Assembly: GCA_922989275.2 (NCBI GenBank)
Contig: OV277861.1
Span: 29,356,479 to 29,420,478 of the forward strand
Direction of reading: 5' to 3'
DNA length: 64,000 nt
From: Gari tellinella
Taxonomy: Eukaryota > Mollusca > Bivalvia > Cardiida > Psammobiidae
Part shown: positions 21,962-57,500 of the stretch, one piece after another
Layout of the letters: each line of letters opens with the position of its first letter
Position numbering within the stretch: position 1 is the first letter of the stretch
The notes under the pieces: model-generated
The model's input: the letters and a program-made list of their open reading frames with translations, nothing else
What the model was told of the DNA's origin: nothing
The model's database searches: none
Translations under genes and position numbers: made by a program

Positions 21962-22495
21962 TTAAAGGGACTCGCAACCGGATGGTGTTCTTGTCAAAAT
22001 AAAATAAATACTTAAATAAAAGCAAATTTGTGGCATTATTTGGCTTTTGACATTAAAAAAAATATGATCAGTCCAAAAAACGTCTCAAGAATCGTCACCG
22101 AATCTTAGTTTTTTAGATATTTTCCATCGTTTTTCCATAGCGTTAGCTAACGGTATAGTTGTTGTTGTTGCTTCTCTACACGGGGTCAGACATAAACCCG
22201 AGCCGAATAATGTTCTATTAATAGCTATCATTGAAGTATGTTAATTCGCTACCATATATAGAGAGAGCGTCCGTAGCCGAGGGCGTAAAGGCGATGCCTC
22301 ATTTTTCATTTTTGTCTCCGCATGGATGGTCACGGGTTCGACTCCCACCAGAGCCTCTTCTTTTTTTTTTTTTGGAAATGCATTTTTTAGCAGAATTTAT
22401 TATCCTACACTAAATCTTACCCATTTATATAAGCATTTGACATATATTTACAAATTACTATTTTTAATGCTTGATCCGGTTGCGAGCCTCTTTAA
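21962..22495 (+). mobile_element. T1: TTAA-flanked TIR element carrying a tRNA-like module
   Basis: TTAA-AGGGACTCGCAACCGGAT at the left and GATCCGGTTGCGAGCC-TCTTTAA at the right form terminal inverted repeats of about 18 bases. The 534-bp body is alignable end to end with T2 (57501-58039, opposite strand). It contains no transposase frame. Inside lie a tRNA-like Pol III promoter and a T-run. Confidence 0.82.
22266..22374 (+). other. tRNA-like Pol III module in T1
   Basis: A-box-like TAGCCGAGGGCG at 22274-22285, B-box GGTTCGACTCC at 22335-22345, and a long T-run at about 22361-22374 as a Pol III terminator. The spacing suggests a long-variable-arm (Ser/Leu-type) tRNA ancestor. The segments where an acceptor stem should be do not pair, so it is not a working tRNA. 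Confidence 0.7.
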
Positions 22496-22599
22496 GGTAT
22501 TATAGAATATTAACTGAAGGTATTTTGATCATAGATCTATCCTAATTGCTTTCAAGAACCCCAGCGACGTCTTTTAGAAAACCAGTTTAGAGTCGTAAT

Positions 22600-22785
22600 G
22601 AAGTGTACACTCGTTCTATGACAACGGTGTCGGTCCCAGATCAGTGAAGGAACCATCTGATCTGGGTCTACATCGTAATTTTGAAATATACAACAAAAAA
22701 ACACCCATAAAAAGTATTAAATGAAAAAGACCTTATTGGAAAATGGAATTGTCTATTTGATGTTTCATGGTAGAATAAGTTCAAA
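22600..22785 (+). mobile_element. Family C fragment
   Basis: Hairpin 22621-22675 (CGGTCCCAGATCAG / CTGATCTGGGTC) and right flank GGAAAATGGAATTGTC. Confidence 0.6.
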
Positions 22786-22816
22786 GGCTAAGTGGGTTTT
22801 TTCTATATCACAATAA

Positions 22817-23042
22817 TTAACTGTTACAATGCTAGCGCCGGGTATTTGTGCCACAGTGAATACCTTTGCAAACAATTTTGATCCTGATGAGACGACGCGT
22901 AACGCGGCGTCTCATCAGGATCAAAACTGTTCGACACTCTGATCCTATTTTGAAAATATTTTTTCAAAAAATCAAATTTAGGACAAGAGTAGACGACAAT
23001 TGTTGCAGATGAAATTATTTTAGCCAGCATGCAAAGAGTTAA
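22817..23042 (+). mobile_element. Family B MITE, near full length
   Basis: TTAACTGTTACAATGCTAGC at the left, AGCATGCAAAGAGTTAA at the right. Hairpin 22868-22932 has CCTGATGAGACG in one arm and CGTCTCATCAGG in the other, a matched change from the usual GATCAGACG/CGTCTGATC. Confidence 0.82.
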
Positions 23043-23181
23043 AAACAAAATACGTTACGGTAAATCAATACTAGATCACACACAGAACTGGAGATTGCCA
23101 CCGTTGTGTTATTGCAGTTTTACAGACAGTAAACAATCAATTCACTACCAATCCGTTAGTACTCGATGAACTGATGTCCAC

Positions 23182-23250
23182 TGCAAACGGCTGTGAACCA
23201 GATACGACGCCGAGTAAATCGGCATCTGACCACGCTTCAAACTGGTTGTC
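23182..23250 (+). repeat. B-type hairpin, worn
   Basis: GCAAACGGCTGTGAACCAG and CTTCAAACTGGTTGTC flank a GCCGAGTAAATCGGC tip. Confidence 0.6.
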
Positions 23251-23338
23251 AAGCATAGGTATTCAAATACACGTGCATAGCCATTTTTTCAACAGAGATG
23301 TCATTTTCTACATTGTATTGCAACAGCACAATGACACT

Positions 23339-23421
23339 CAAACTACATGTATGGGGTAACATGTTAATTAGTATTTTTAGTCAAAATACTAATTAATACG
23401 TTACCTCATACATGTAGTTTG
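23339..23421. repeat. 83-bp inverted repeat
   Basis: Arms CAAACTACATGTATGGGGTA and the complementary right arm surround AAAATACT/AGTATTTT and a 3-base TAG loop. Arms are about 40 bases with few mismatches. It abuts a family A copy. Confidence 0.75.
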
Positions 23422-23625
23422 TTTTTTGTTTGAAAGACAGGAGACCACTAAAAGCAAATAGAAAGTAAAGTAGAATGCAACTTCTACTTTATTTCAAGCC
23501 TGCTCTAAGCTTCAATTTGTTAGGAACTATGCTACATTTCTTATATATTTATGACTATATAAGGTAGAACTATTTTCTTCACTGGAGGAATGAATTTAAG
23601 GAATATTTATTGGATGATAGGTTAA
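23399..23625 (+). mobile_element. Family A MITE, degenerate
   Basis: GTTACCTCATAC at the left; hairpin around 23455-23515 is shortened (GTAGAATGCAACTTCTAC tip); GGATGATAGGTTAA at the right. Confidence 0.65.
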
Positions 23626-23860
23626 ACTACAGTATACACACTGTCTTTGTCTCGATCATTATCGCCTATTAAAATGCTGTCTGCTTTCAGTTTTCAATTA
23701 AAATTTGTTTACAGAATGGCTGAAGATGTTGCATGACAAATAGGATTCCAAACAACTTTAATATGGAACTATTCAAAGTTTAAAAAACGATGTGTTTGTC
23801 GCCATTAGAAATGAAAGGGTTTAAGATGCTATGCTACTTTTGCTCGTCCGTAATACGAGT

Positions 23861-24330
23861 GTACACATTGAACCCTGACGACGAGTATACTCGTTATTAA
23901 CAAACAGTGTACGTGTACCTAAGACGAGTTCGCGCGCCCAATGCAACAGTGTAGACCGTGATCAGAGGGCCCCTGAAGCAGCCCTCTGATCAGGGTCTGC
24001 ACTGATTGTAATTTTTGCAATATAGTTAAAAACAAGCCTTAATATAGCCAAAGTTGGACAAGACATACGTTGAATTTCGAATTGTTGATTAAAGTTAACC
24101 AATTGGACTCTATCGATTTGTATACGAATCATGTAAATGTGAAAATTACACTTGTCCTTTGAACACATTGTAGTTTCTGATTAAATACTCCTACAAGAAC
24201 CCTCTGATCAGGGTTTGTACTTTTCAAACTGTGTTACAGTCGAACTTCGATATCTCGAAGTCGGTTTTGTCGAACATACCCGTATTTCAAAGTATACTCG
24301 TCGCTAGGGTTGAACGTGTTAAAGCATCTG
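23861..24330 (+). mobile_element. Family C copies with an E fragment
   Basis: ACATTGAACCCTGACGACGA and hairpin 23946-24004 (GACCGTGATCAGAGGGC / GCCCTCTGATCAGGGTC) form one C copy. Further C pieces follow at 24170-24235, and an E left end at 24236-24290 (CAGTCGAACTTCGATATCTC) is cut off by C right-end sequence. Confidence 0.6.
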
Positions 24331-24469
24331 GGCTGCCTGGACTTGCCAATCACTATAATGGCTTTATTTAGGTGCATAGTGCTTTACTTTCAGCCTACTT
24401 TCTTTAAGCAGGAATTCTGACAATAAGCTACGGAGTAAACTGTTAAAATTCTATGAGTGTTGCTTTTTT

Positions 24470-25578
24470 AGCTCACCTGGGCTAGCTCAGGGTGAGCTTT
24501 TGCAATACTTGAATGTCCGGCGTCCGTCGTTCGTCGTCCGTCGTCCGTCGTCAACAATTTTAGTGTTTACACTCTAGAGGCCACACTATTTATCCAATCT
24601 TTCTCAAACTTGCTCAGATTGTATATTGCCATAAGAGTTCGGATGAGTTCGAGCATGGTTGAAATCAGACAAATAGGTCAAGAGTTATCTACCTTTGAAT
24701 TGCTGAAAATGCCATATTTAAGGGTGTTTACACTCTAGAGGCCACAATATTTCTCCAATCTTTCTAAAACTTGCCCAGATTGTATATGATCATAAGAGTG
24801 CAGATGAGTTCGATTATGATTGAAATCAGACAAATAGATCAAGAGTTATCTATCTTTGAACTGCTGATAATGCCATATTTAACAGTGTTTACACTCTAGA
24901 GGCCACAATATTTATCCAATCTATCTCAAACTATCTCAGATTGTATATGACTATAAGAGTTCAAATGCGTTTGATTATGGTTGTAATCGGATCAATAGGT
25001 TAAGAGTTATCTACCTTTGAATTGCTGAAAATGATATATTTTACAGTGTTTACACTCTAGTGGCCACAATATTTACTCAAGCTTTCTTAAACTTGCTCAG
25101 ATTGTATATGACCATACGAGTTCAAAAAAGGGTGATTATGGTTGAAATCGGACTAATAGGTCAATGGTTATCTACCTTTGAATTGCTGAAAATGCCATAT
25201 TTTACAGTGTTTACACTCTTGCAACTACAGTTTTGAATGGATTTTGATTATACTTGCACACAATGTATATAGCTATAGGTTCTCAAAGGACTGCAATTAT
25301 TGTTTAAAACTTATCATTGTGACAATAGTTATCTGCCCTTGGTGTACTTTGAAATGCTAGAAAAGGCTTCATTTCAGTATTGTTTAGGGTCTAGTTATCA
25401 GCCCTTGATGTAGTACCTACTCTACTATACTAGAATTATGAGGTTGTATTCCAAAATGGTTTACATGCTATACTGCAAATTTGAATAGATTTAGATGAAA
25501 ATGGGTGAAACAGAAAGGTAAAGCTATCAGGCTTCAGTACAAAGGGTGAGCGATATCAGGGCCTTCAGGCCCTCTTGT
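24470..25578 (+). mobile_element. L element 2 with internal tandem array
   Basis: Head AGCTCACCTGGGCTAGCTCA...GGTGAGCTTTTGC followed by CGTCCGTCG repeats; tail GGTGAGCGATATCAGGG...GCCCTCTTGTAT. The body is mostly the 161-bp array described separately. No coding capacity. Confidence 0.78.
24563..25367 (+). repeat. Tandem array, four 161-bp units plus a partial
   Basis: The unit start GTGTTTACACTCT occurs at 24563, 24724, 24885, 25046 and 25207, exactly 161 bases apart each time. Units share CTCAGATTGTATATGAC and GAGTTATCTACCTTTGAA and differ by scattered substitutions. The fifth unit diverges after the start, and an array end is seen near 25360. Confidence 0.92.
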
Positions 25579-26353
25579 ATAACAGTTTTATGGATTAACA
25601 CTTTGAAAACAGAGCTGACCTAAATCAAATGTAGGAGCTCTCAAAATTACTGACATGGTTCTGAACCATGACATATCTAGGTCACAGGAGCTAAATAAAA
25701 ATATTTCTTTGCGATGAAAACTTCAAAATTCTTCTTACAAGTCTGAAACTACCGTTCTCTGAGCTTAAATATTTGGCCCAAAACATCATATACATGCAGG
25801 TCCTCTACCAAGATTGTTATAATTATGCAAATAGAGTAAAAAACGATTCTGCCCCGGGATTCATAGTTTTACATAGAATTGTATTGTGAAATCTTAAAAC
25901 ACTTTCTTCTCTAAACTTACATGACCATGCAGGGCCATTATATTTGGTATGATGTAAGTTCTAGAAATCCTTTACCAGCGTTGTTAAAATGGTTCCGGTC
26001 GTAGCATATAGATCGGCAATGTCACAGGACCTCTATCAGGATTTTCAAATTACTAGTATGTCCCTTGAGTCATAAATAGCCGTAGCATTAGGGTCACAGT
26101 TTTAAATTATATTGAATTATATAGTAAAATCTTTAAACATGTTGTTTTCTGAAACCAATATAACCAGAGCTTTGGTGTTTTGCATAAAACTCCTAGATGT
26201 GTTTTACCAAAATTACTGTAATGGTTGAAATCAGTATGTTCCAAATCTAAGGAAAAAGGAATAAAAAAGGAAAAAGTCAATGACGACTTTAAAAATCTTC
26301 TTTTCTACAGTCACAAAGCATAATCCACAGCTCCCCCTATATCAAACTTGAAG

Positions 26354-26682
26354 TAAAGTGTTCCCTCTCTGCAACGACATCCAATGGGAGACAAAAACCG
26401 TGTGCGTTGTTCGGAGGGAGTCGTTATAGGGAGGGACATTGGATTTCATTTGCAAACAGCTTGAATCCAAGATTCAAGCTGTTTATCAATCGTAATTAAT
26501 TATTTTTCTGTCAAAATGTCCATTGTGTTTATTTAAGAAAAAAAAGCAGACGACAATTTTAAGCAGGCGACATTGCAGCCGTGAATAGGTTGGACATAAT
26601 TGCTGTTTAGGGAAAAGCAACATGTGTCGTTGTAAGGAGGGATTCGATGTTTGGAGGGCCGTTGAAGAGAGGGAACGATGTA
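26354..26682 (+). mobile_element. Family D MITE
   Basis: Left GTGTTCCCTCTCTGCAACG; the hairpin is collapsed to CAGCTTGAATCCAAGATTCA; right GAGAGAGGGAACGATGTA. Confidence 0.8.
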
Positions 26683-26715
26683 ATTATTGTTTCTTGTTTG
26701 ACCAATTATTATTGT

Positions 26716-27846
26716 CGATAAGGTTTGACCTGTCAGTTTATGAATATTTCGTCTTTTTCCGTAAGCATTTTCCGGAAACAACTACAGTGTATAGTAAATA
26801 AGCAATCAAGCGATGACTCGAGTTTGACTATATTATCTGATATGGTTACCACAGTCGGTAATGGCTCGTGGTTATGTATCTGCACTACCAATGTTAGGGT
26901 TGTGGGTTCGATCCCCGATAGAGTTTGTTTTGTAATATTTCTGAATTTGTATTTTTTTAAATCTTTATTTTATGATAGACACATACATTTATATAAAATA
27001 AAGTACAGTGAAACTTGCTTAAGGAAACGTGGATAGAAAGTGCTTAATTAGCAACATCACGTTATATCTTGATGATTCTTCTGCTGTGGAAATCTCTCAC
27101 TGCGTCATGTAGGGTTTATTATATTTTAGTATTTTAAAAGTATATGTTTCTGTAATCTGCTATTGAGCTGCTTTCGTCTGTACATATATAACCCTTTACC
27201 TGCTAATCCCGATTTTTATTACAATCTGCAAACGGTTCAGATCCAGATAAGACGCTCAGTCAGGCAGCGTTTCATCTTGATACAAACTGTTTGACACTCG
27301 TTTTTGGTTTTCTATAATTAAAAATTGCATAAATCTGAATGTTACGAAATTTGTAAACGACAATTTCAAAGGAGTCGATATTATAGATCTAGCAGGATAA
27401 GGGTTAAAACTATAGAAAATCTATGTATGTAATACTTTAATGGCGGGCCTCATGGAGGATTAGTCATTAGACTAAATGGGCTACCCTCGGTAAATAAAGT
27501 CAGTCAAATAAGTCAGTTATGCAAAACACTCTCCGGCAGGGAGCACTCAGTGTTACTTTGGTATTTCGTTAAGCAGCAAGTTTCCCTTTACCAAAACGTT
27601 AACTGCTTTATTTTGGTATACTTACATAAAAAATACATGCCCCGACGTTTACAAAACAGTACCTGGAATCGAACCCACGACCCTAGCAGTACGAGTCAAT
27701 GACACTATCCACGAAGCTATTGCAACAGTTAGTATATTTTCTGAAGTTTTCATTGATCTATAAATAAAATATACGGAAACTTCCGATGGTACCAACGAAA
27801 GTTGACGGAAAGTGATGACTGACAGGTCAAACCTTATAGATAATAG
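26716..27846. mobile_element. Inverted pair of tRNA-like units sharing a GGTTTGACCTGTCAG leader
   Basis: AAGGTTTGACCTGTCAG occurs at about 26720 (+) and inverted at about 27820-27836. Downstream of each is a tRNA-like stretch with GTGGGTTCGATCCC (about 26900-26915, +) or GTGGGTTCGATTCC (about 27665-27680, -), each followed by GTTTTGTAA. They are either two divergent SINE-like copies tail to tail or one TIR element with two inward promoters. Confidence 0.6.
27188..27407 (+). mobile_element. Family B MITE between the tRNA-like units
   Basis: TAACCCTTTACCTGCTAATC at the left, AGCAGGATAAGGGTTAA at the right. Hairpin 27228-27293 has several mismatches. GTAAACGACAATTTCAAAGG corresponds to the GCAGACGACAATT motif. 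Confidence 0.78.
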
Positions 27847-27974
27847 CATGGCTTTCATCAACATTTCGAGGTCACAGCTTTATCAAAATGTTGTCTAACC
27901 AAGTCATTTATGTATCGTGTCAATGTCCTCAGGTGAGCGAAACGAGGACCATGGCCCTCTTGCTATTTACGAAG

Positions 27975-28325
27975 ATGTGAGTGTCAAATAGTTTGGATAC
28001 AGATCATAGCAACCCAGCATCGTATCTGGCGCAATACTGTTTCTGAAAATAACGTTTTGGTTCCTGTTCAAATTCAGATCACGATTTTGAAGCAGACGGC
28101 AATAAAATTCAAAAATAACTAATTACGTTATACACCCTGTTGCGTTAATTAGCCATGAGCATTGTAAGCCAAACTTTGGTATAAACTTACACAAATAGTT
28201 TGGAACCATTTACTATCAATAATTATATAACGCTGGTGAAACATTCCATTTGAAATGAAAGAGCTTATTCAGCAGACGACTATTTTAACAAGCGCAAGTT
28301 ATCAAGAATGCTTAAGGTTAAATGG
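27975..28325. repeat. Degenerate B fragments upstream of tubulin
   Basis: Traces of the B core (AAATAGTTTGGATACAGATC at about 27986) and of the CAGACGAC motif (about 28275). These sit 400-750 bases before the tubulin start. Confidence 0.5.
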
Positions 28326-28578
28326 GCGCCTGTTGCTATCTGTTCAAGTGAAATATGTGTCTTTTTGTTCCTTCTTTTATACATAATTCATAACTTTCGT
28401 TTGATTAATCGCCCGACCCAATACAAACCATCATAGATCGCATGTTCTCTTGTCGTCGAATAACTATGGTAACCGTCTGATGTTGCAACGTCACGGTTCG
28501 TTAATGGATTGTTTCCCGGTCTGCAGTTTTACAGCTAACAGCAATTGCCGAGGAAACGGGAACTTTCATACACAACAG

Positions 28579-28729
28579 CCAATCAGCGGCGGCGTTCTAG
28601 CTTTAAATCGACATCAGTTTATCATATACTCTCGATTACTCATCACTCGTTCACGGCAGTTTCAAAGAATTTTCGAACGAGAGAAGTCGGTGTGTTGTAT
28701 TTTAACGTAACTTATTATTAACAGACGCA
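28579..28729 (+). promoter_or_regulatory. Candidate beta-tubulin core promoter and 5' UTR
   Basis: A CCAAT box in NF-Y context (AGCCAATCAGCGG) lies at 28579-28583. A TTTAAA element lies at 28602-28607, and the start codon is 123 bases further. This spacing would place transcription start near 28630-28640 if TTTAAA acts as a TATA-like element, which is inference. The start context GACGCAATGAG has G at -3 and A at +4. No family repeat interrupts this stretch. Confidence 0.5.
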
Positions 28730-53749
<25,020 letters not shown>

Positions 53750-54440
53750 CTCAACAATACTGTTTAAGATCATGCGGCATTTGCCGTATTTCTTGCCTCT
53801 TGTTATTGTAATCTCAAACATTTTACACTTCGTATTGTTATTATTTTGTTGACCATCAAGTGACTGTGCTCGGCCAATTTTGAGATACAAATGAACTGTT
53901 AAGACACAATCAGTAACACCGTTTTCAAGCTGAAAGATATTAAACTATTGCTGTAGAAGTTCGGCTTCAGATGAGAGGATTAAGCTTAAAATTAACTCAA
54001 AATACATGTACAAGTATACATCGTAAATTTATATCTATACCAAACACAACACTGTGACTACTCGTTAGAATCGTCTCGAAGAGACGATTCTAATGATAAG
54101 TCTCAGTATAGGATTTGGTTAAAGATAGAAGAGAAAATGTTAGATAATATAAGTTTACTTAACTTTGTGGCATTTTCTAAAGGTATTGTTGACACTTTAG
54201 CTGTATACAAGTTATTACACCGATTTAAAAAGATTTATACAAGTTAAGACGAAACTTAATTGAGACAGACCCTTTTTGTAAGTACACATTTTGCCAGGGT
54301 AATGCAATATTTTTTATAAGTTGACTGTATATCCTTTAATAAACCCTTTTTCCTGTCTAGAAGTTCAAACAAAAAATGTCTGAAAGCCAGATTGAAGTTT
54401 AACATTTAGAAACAATAAAGAAGTGCCTTAAGTTATCAAT
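53750..54440 (+). other. Tubulin 3' UTR with poly(A) signals
   Basis: AATAAA occurs at 54338-54343 and 54414-54419, about 590 and 665 bases after the stop. A GC-poor, T-rich context follows. Which signal is used cannot be told. Confidence 0.6.
54065..54093 (+). repeat. Perfect hairpin in the tubulin 3' UTR (K-element core)
   Basis: TTAGAATCGTCTC-GAA-GAGACGATTCTAA, 13-base arms with a 3-base loop. The flanks (ACACTGTGACTACTC, GATAAGTCTCAGTATAGGATT) also resemble K elements at 48082-48275 and 62199-62380. It would be part of the mature mRNA. Confidence 0.8.
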
Positions 54441-54665
54441 TTTACAAAATTTTAGATTTAAAGAAAAAGAAAAGAAAAATATTTTTGTACTTTTGTTAAC
54501 TAGAAAGAAACCAATTATCAACACCGTTAAACATGCGTTAAGCTATCATTAAGAAATAATCGTGGGTATTCGTAAAGAGATGTTGCAACAGAATGCAGAG
54601 AAAAAACGGTTTACAGTTCATGCTTTAAGCCATTTCATCATAGTGTCTACTAAAAGTGGACATTG

Positions 54666-54732
54666 GCAAACAGTGTAGACCTAAATGAGACGCCGCGTTA
54701 GGCGGCGTCTCATTAGGGTCTGCACTGTTTGC
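54666..54732 (+). repeat. Hybrid hairpin: C outer, B inner arms
   Basis: GCAAACAGTGTAGACC / GGGTCTGCACTGTTTGC outside; AATGAGACGCCGCG / GGCGGCGTCTCATT inside. The inner variation matches in both arms. Confidence 0.8.
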
Positions 54733-54739
54733 TTTATCA

Positions 54740-55190
54740 TATAAACTATTTGTTTCTGTATGGGTATATACTGCACTGTCGTTAGATCACCCTTGTATAT
54801 CCGCAATGAAATCTTCTTGGAACTATACAGGGAGAGTTTATTGCAATATCCAAGTATGACTTAGAACAGCAATCTCTATATTGGGTATCCATGTTACCTT
54901 CATTGGTCGCTTTACACAGGTTTTACTGGTTTATGAGTATATCAACTAGACAAAGGGGTTGGAATCTGGTGTTGGGGTGGGGGAGAGAGGCTTCATGTTT
55001 GCTGACTTGTAATGTCGTTTGGCGGACCACTGCATACTTAATAAAAAATATCTGAGATAGCGGTTTTATGTTTTATTCCACAGCTTTCTGGTATTCTCCC
55101 TTTCTGTTATGAATTGAACAGTTAAGTAAGTTGATTTTATATAAAGGGATTATTTTAGAAAATATTTGAGCCTTGCCATGAGAAAATTTG
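54740..55190. other. Unassigned intergenic stretch
   Basis: No gene or repeat family recognised beyond a short G-rich run at about 54974-54990. Confidence 0.4.
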
Positions 55191-55202
55191 ACTTGTTGTA
55201 TT

Positions 55203-55271
55203 GCAGACAGTGTAGATCAATGCCAGCCGCCGCTTCGAAGACATGACGACTAGCCTTGATCTACACTGTTG
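55203..55271 (+). repeat. Hybrid hairpin, worn
   Basis: GCAGACAGTGTAGATCAATG ... TTGATCTACACTGTTGAC around CGCCGCTTCGAAG. Confidence 0.6.
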
Positions 55272-55530
55272 ACACCCGCGTGCGTCTAAAACAGTTTGTG
55301 TAGCTATAATATCTTTACATGTATTAGGTGGTATTTGGCAGTGTATAGTGCAGACCAAACTCGATACAAAGCCTGTGATGATAATGGTGTTTGGTCTGTA
55401 CAATGTTGCAATGCAATAAAGCTAGTTTTGTCATTGGCCTCGTGGCACTGATCATTTATTACAATAAGCTGTGAATGGCCTGGCTCCGATGTAATAAAGC
55501 TTTTGACTTGGAGTCTTAACTCGTTCCCCA

Positions 55531-55582
55531 GCATTTGATTGGTCAGATTTGAGCCTAGGCTCAAATCTGACCAATCAAATGC
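55531..55582. repeat. 52-bp perfect palindrome
   Basis: GCATTTGATTGGTCAGATTT...CCT|AGG... is its own reverse complement over all 52 bases, with no spacer. Single-arm relatives occur at 30172-30192 and about 44966-44995. Confidence 0.92.
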
Positions 55583-55912
55583 GAAAAGCTTTATAACCTT
55601 TGAGCCTGATGATATATCGAAGGACTCCAACGTCTGTAAGTTAACAATCACTTTTTGAGTAGGATCAGACCCCGAGTTACTGTTTTCGTGCCATAGTACT
55701 TTAAACTATCTCATGACTCTGGTCAACTATCATTCTAAGCTTTTCTTCTAACGCATGCAATCAGTTTGGATCCTGAGCAGACGTGATAATCTCGCTGTTT
55801 GACACTCATGATATGGCGTATGTCTCAGTCTACAAAAAACTTAAACACAATATTGAATTAAAGTACTTGCTTCGCAGACATTCTTGCAACAGTCTGTAAC
55901 TTGGTATAAGTT

Positions 55913-56111
55913 TTAAGGTTGTACACATCGAATGAGATCGGTACACTACGTTGATCGATCGGTCCGATTCTCGTCTACAGACTGCCCGTATCGAACCATG
56001 CGCGACGTGGCATCTTTCGATCGGGACAGTCAGTCAGTTGATGAGAATGACCGATCACCCTACGTAGAATGCCGATATTTGCCCGATCCCATGAGGGGTG
56101 TACTACCTTAA
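55913..56111. mobile_element. TTAA-flanked foldback MITE (199 bp)
   Basis: TTAAGGTTGTACAC at the left and (reversed) TTAAGGTAGTACAC at the right. The arms pair imperfectly through GATCGGT, CTACGT and GATCGGTC segments to the centre near 56010. Confidence 0.75.
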
Positions 56112-56168
56112 CACCTGAGAATTCCTGTTTCGCGAACAGTCAAATGTGTTTAAGCATGCAGTTACTCT

Positions 56169-56421
56169 TTAACCCTTTACCTGATAGCATTGTTTCTAGT
56201 ATTGAAGATATGTGACTACTTAAAGCAGGTTGAAATTAAAGCAGAATGCGCCCTAAGGCGCATTCTGCTTTACTTTCAGCCTGTTTTAAGCTATCAACTG
56301 CTAGAATAAGGAAAGTATTAAATATGACACATATTCATTACGGTATAATTTGGAACTATTTTCTTCAGCGGATGAATAAAATGAATGTGCTAAAAGTCGC
56401 TTCTATAAGGGAAAGGGTTAA
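56169..56421 (+). mobile_element. Family A MITE, full length (253 bp)
   Basis: TTAACCCTTTACCTGATAGC / AAGGGAAAGGGTTAA ends. Hairpin 56218-56290. Its right half is nearly identical to that of the copy at 62389-62640, suggesting recent common descent. Confidence 0.88.
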
Positions 56422-56469
56422 AAAAGAAAACTGCTCTTTGAATACCTGGGTAATGCGTGACTAGTAGGC

Positions 56470-56526
56470 CTAACGCAGAAAGCTCCAATAGGGCCATTCT
56501 GCTTTAGTTCAGTCATGCATTAAGCT
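56470..56526 (+). repeat. F-type hairpin
   Basis: ACGCAGAAAGCTCCAATAG / GGGCCATTCTGCTTTAG. Confidence 0.55.
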
Positions 56527-56890
56527 GGCATTTGTATTAAGATTGATTTCGAGTGACCAATTAACACAAGTTTGACTGTAAACCTGCCCGCTGTTCCCTG
56601 ACCCTCAATGTTTTAGACAGGAAATCCACAGCACAGTTACCTCCGAAAAACTGACATCCTCTTGAAACCCGACTAAATTTGCTAAGTCCCAAATGTTCAA
56701 CCATACAATAAACTGTCAAGAAGCGTCATAATATATTATATGGCAGGTGGGTGCTTAATCCAGAACAAATGTAATTGTTGCAGCTCAGTCTTAACACACC
56801 GAGCGCTAGCGACTCATCATTTACAAACATTTGACCTAAAAAAGAACTCTTTTTACCTATGCAGACCCAGATCAGAGGACTCTGTGGCAG

Positions 56891-57140
56891 ATAACTCTTT
56901 GAACCCTAGTCACCCATATATGCGTAATTTGTAAACAGTGTACCTGTGAGGAGTGCACTTGTCCTATGCAAACATTGTAGACCCTGATCAGAGGGCTTCT
57001 TAAGGAGCCCTCTGATCAGGGTCTTTACTGTTTGTCATTTTGATGTATACTAAAAAATCAACCCTAAAAAGTCAAAAATGGTCTAAACTAAATTGAAAAC
57101 TAGAATTGTCCAATCAAGGTTTCAAGAATGAAAGGGTTGA
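56891..57140 (+). mobile_element. Family C MITE, near full length
   Basis: TAACTCTTTGAACCCTAGTC at the left and TCAAGAATGAAAGGGTTGA at the right. Hairpin 56969-57033 with GGGCTTC-TTAA-GGAGCCC tip. Confidence 0.85.
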
Positions 57141-57500
57141 AGAACCAGTGACAAACCACTGAAAAACAGAATACAGCAGCTAGTCTAGCCCTCTCCCAAT
57201 CCGGAAACATCTATTTAAAAAACTAACAGTTGCTCGGTCCGGAAGGTCTCGGTGTGATCTTTCCTCCTGTATACAAACAAGTATACTTCGGTTCAGTTGA
57301 CGTGTTGCCTTGCAGGTGACTTGGTTCATTTACTGGTGTTGTTGAAGTTTGTTAATTTCGTGAAGCCATGCATAACATAACAATGAGATCAGTGAACAAA
57401 CGTGATGTATATAATAGATACTCATTCTAAATCGGTACACAGTGGAGGGTTTTGGCAAAATTATTACATTTTCTCATGTTTCATCATCTTCACAAACAAC

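Larger units (their letters stand above)
25600..27964 (+). mobile_element. L element 3, truncated and filled with insertions
   Basis: GGTCACAGGAGCTAAATAAA and CAGGTCCTCTACCAAG match the interior of L1. The tail at 27929-27964 (CAGGTGAGCGAAACGAGG...GGCCCTCTTGCT) is typical. No head is seen. It contains a D copy, a B copy and two inverted tRNA-like modules. Confidence 0.65.
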
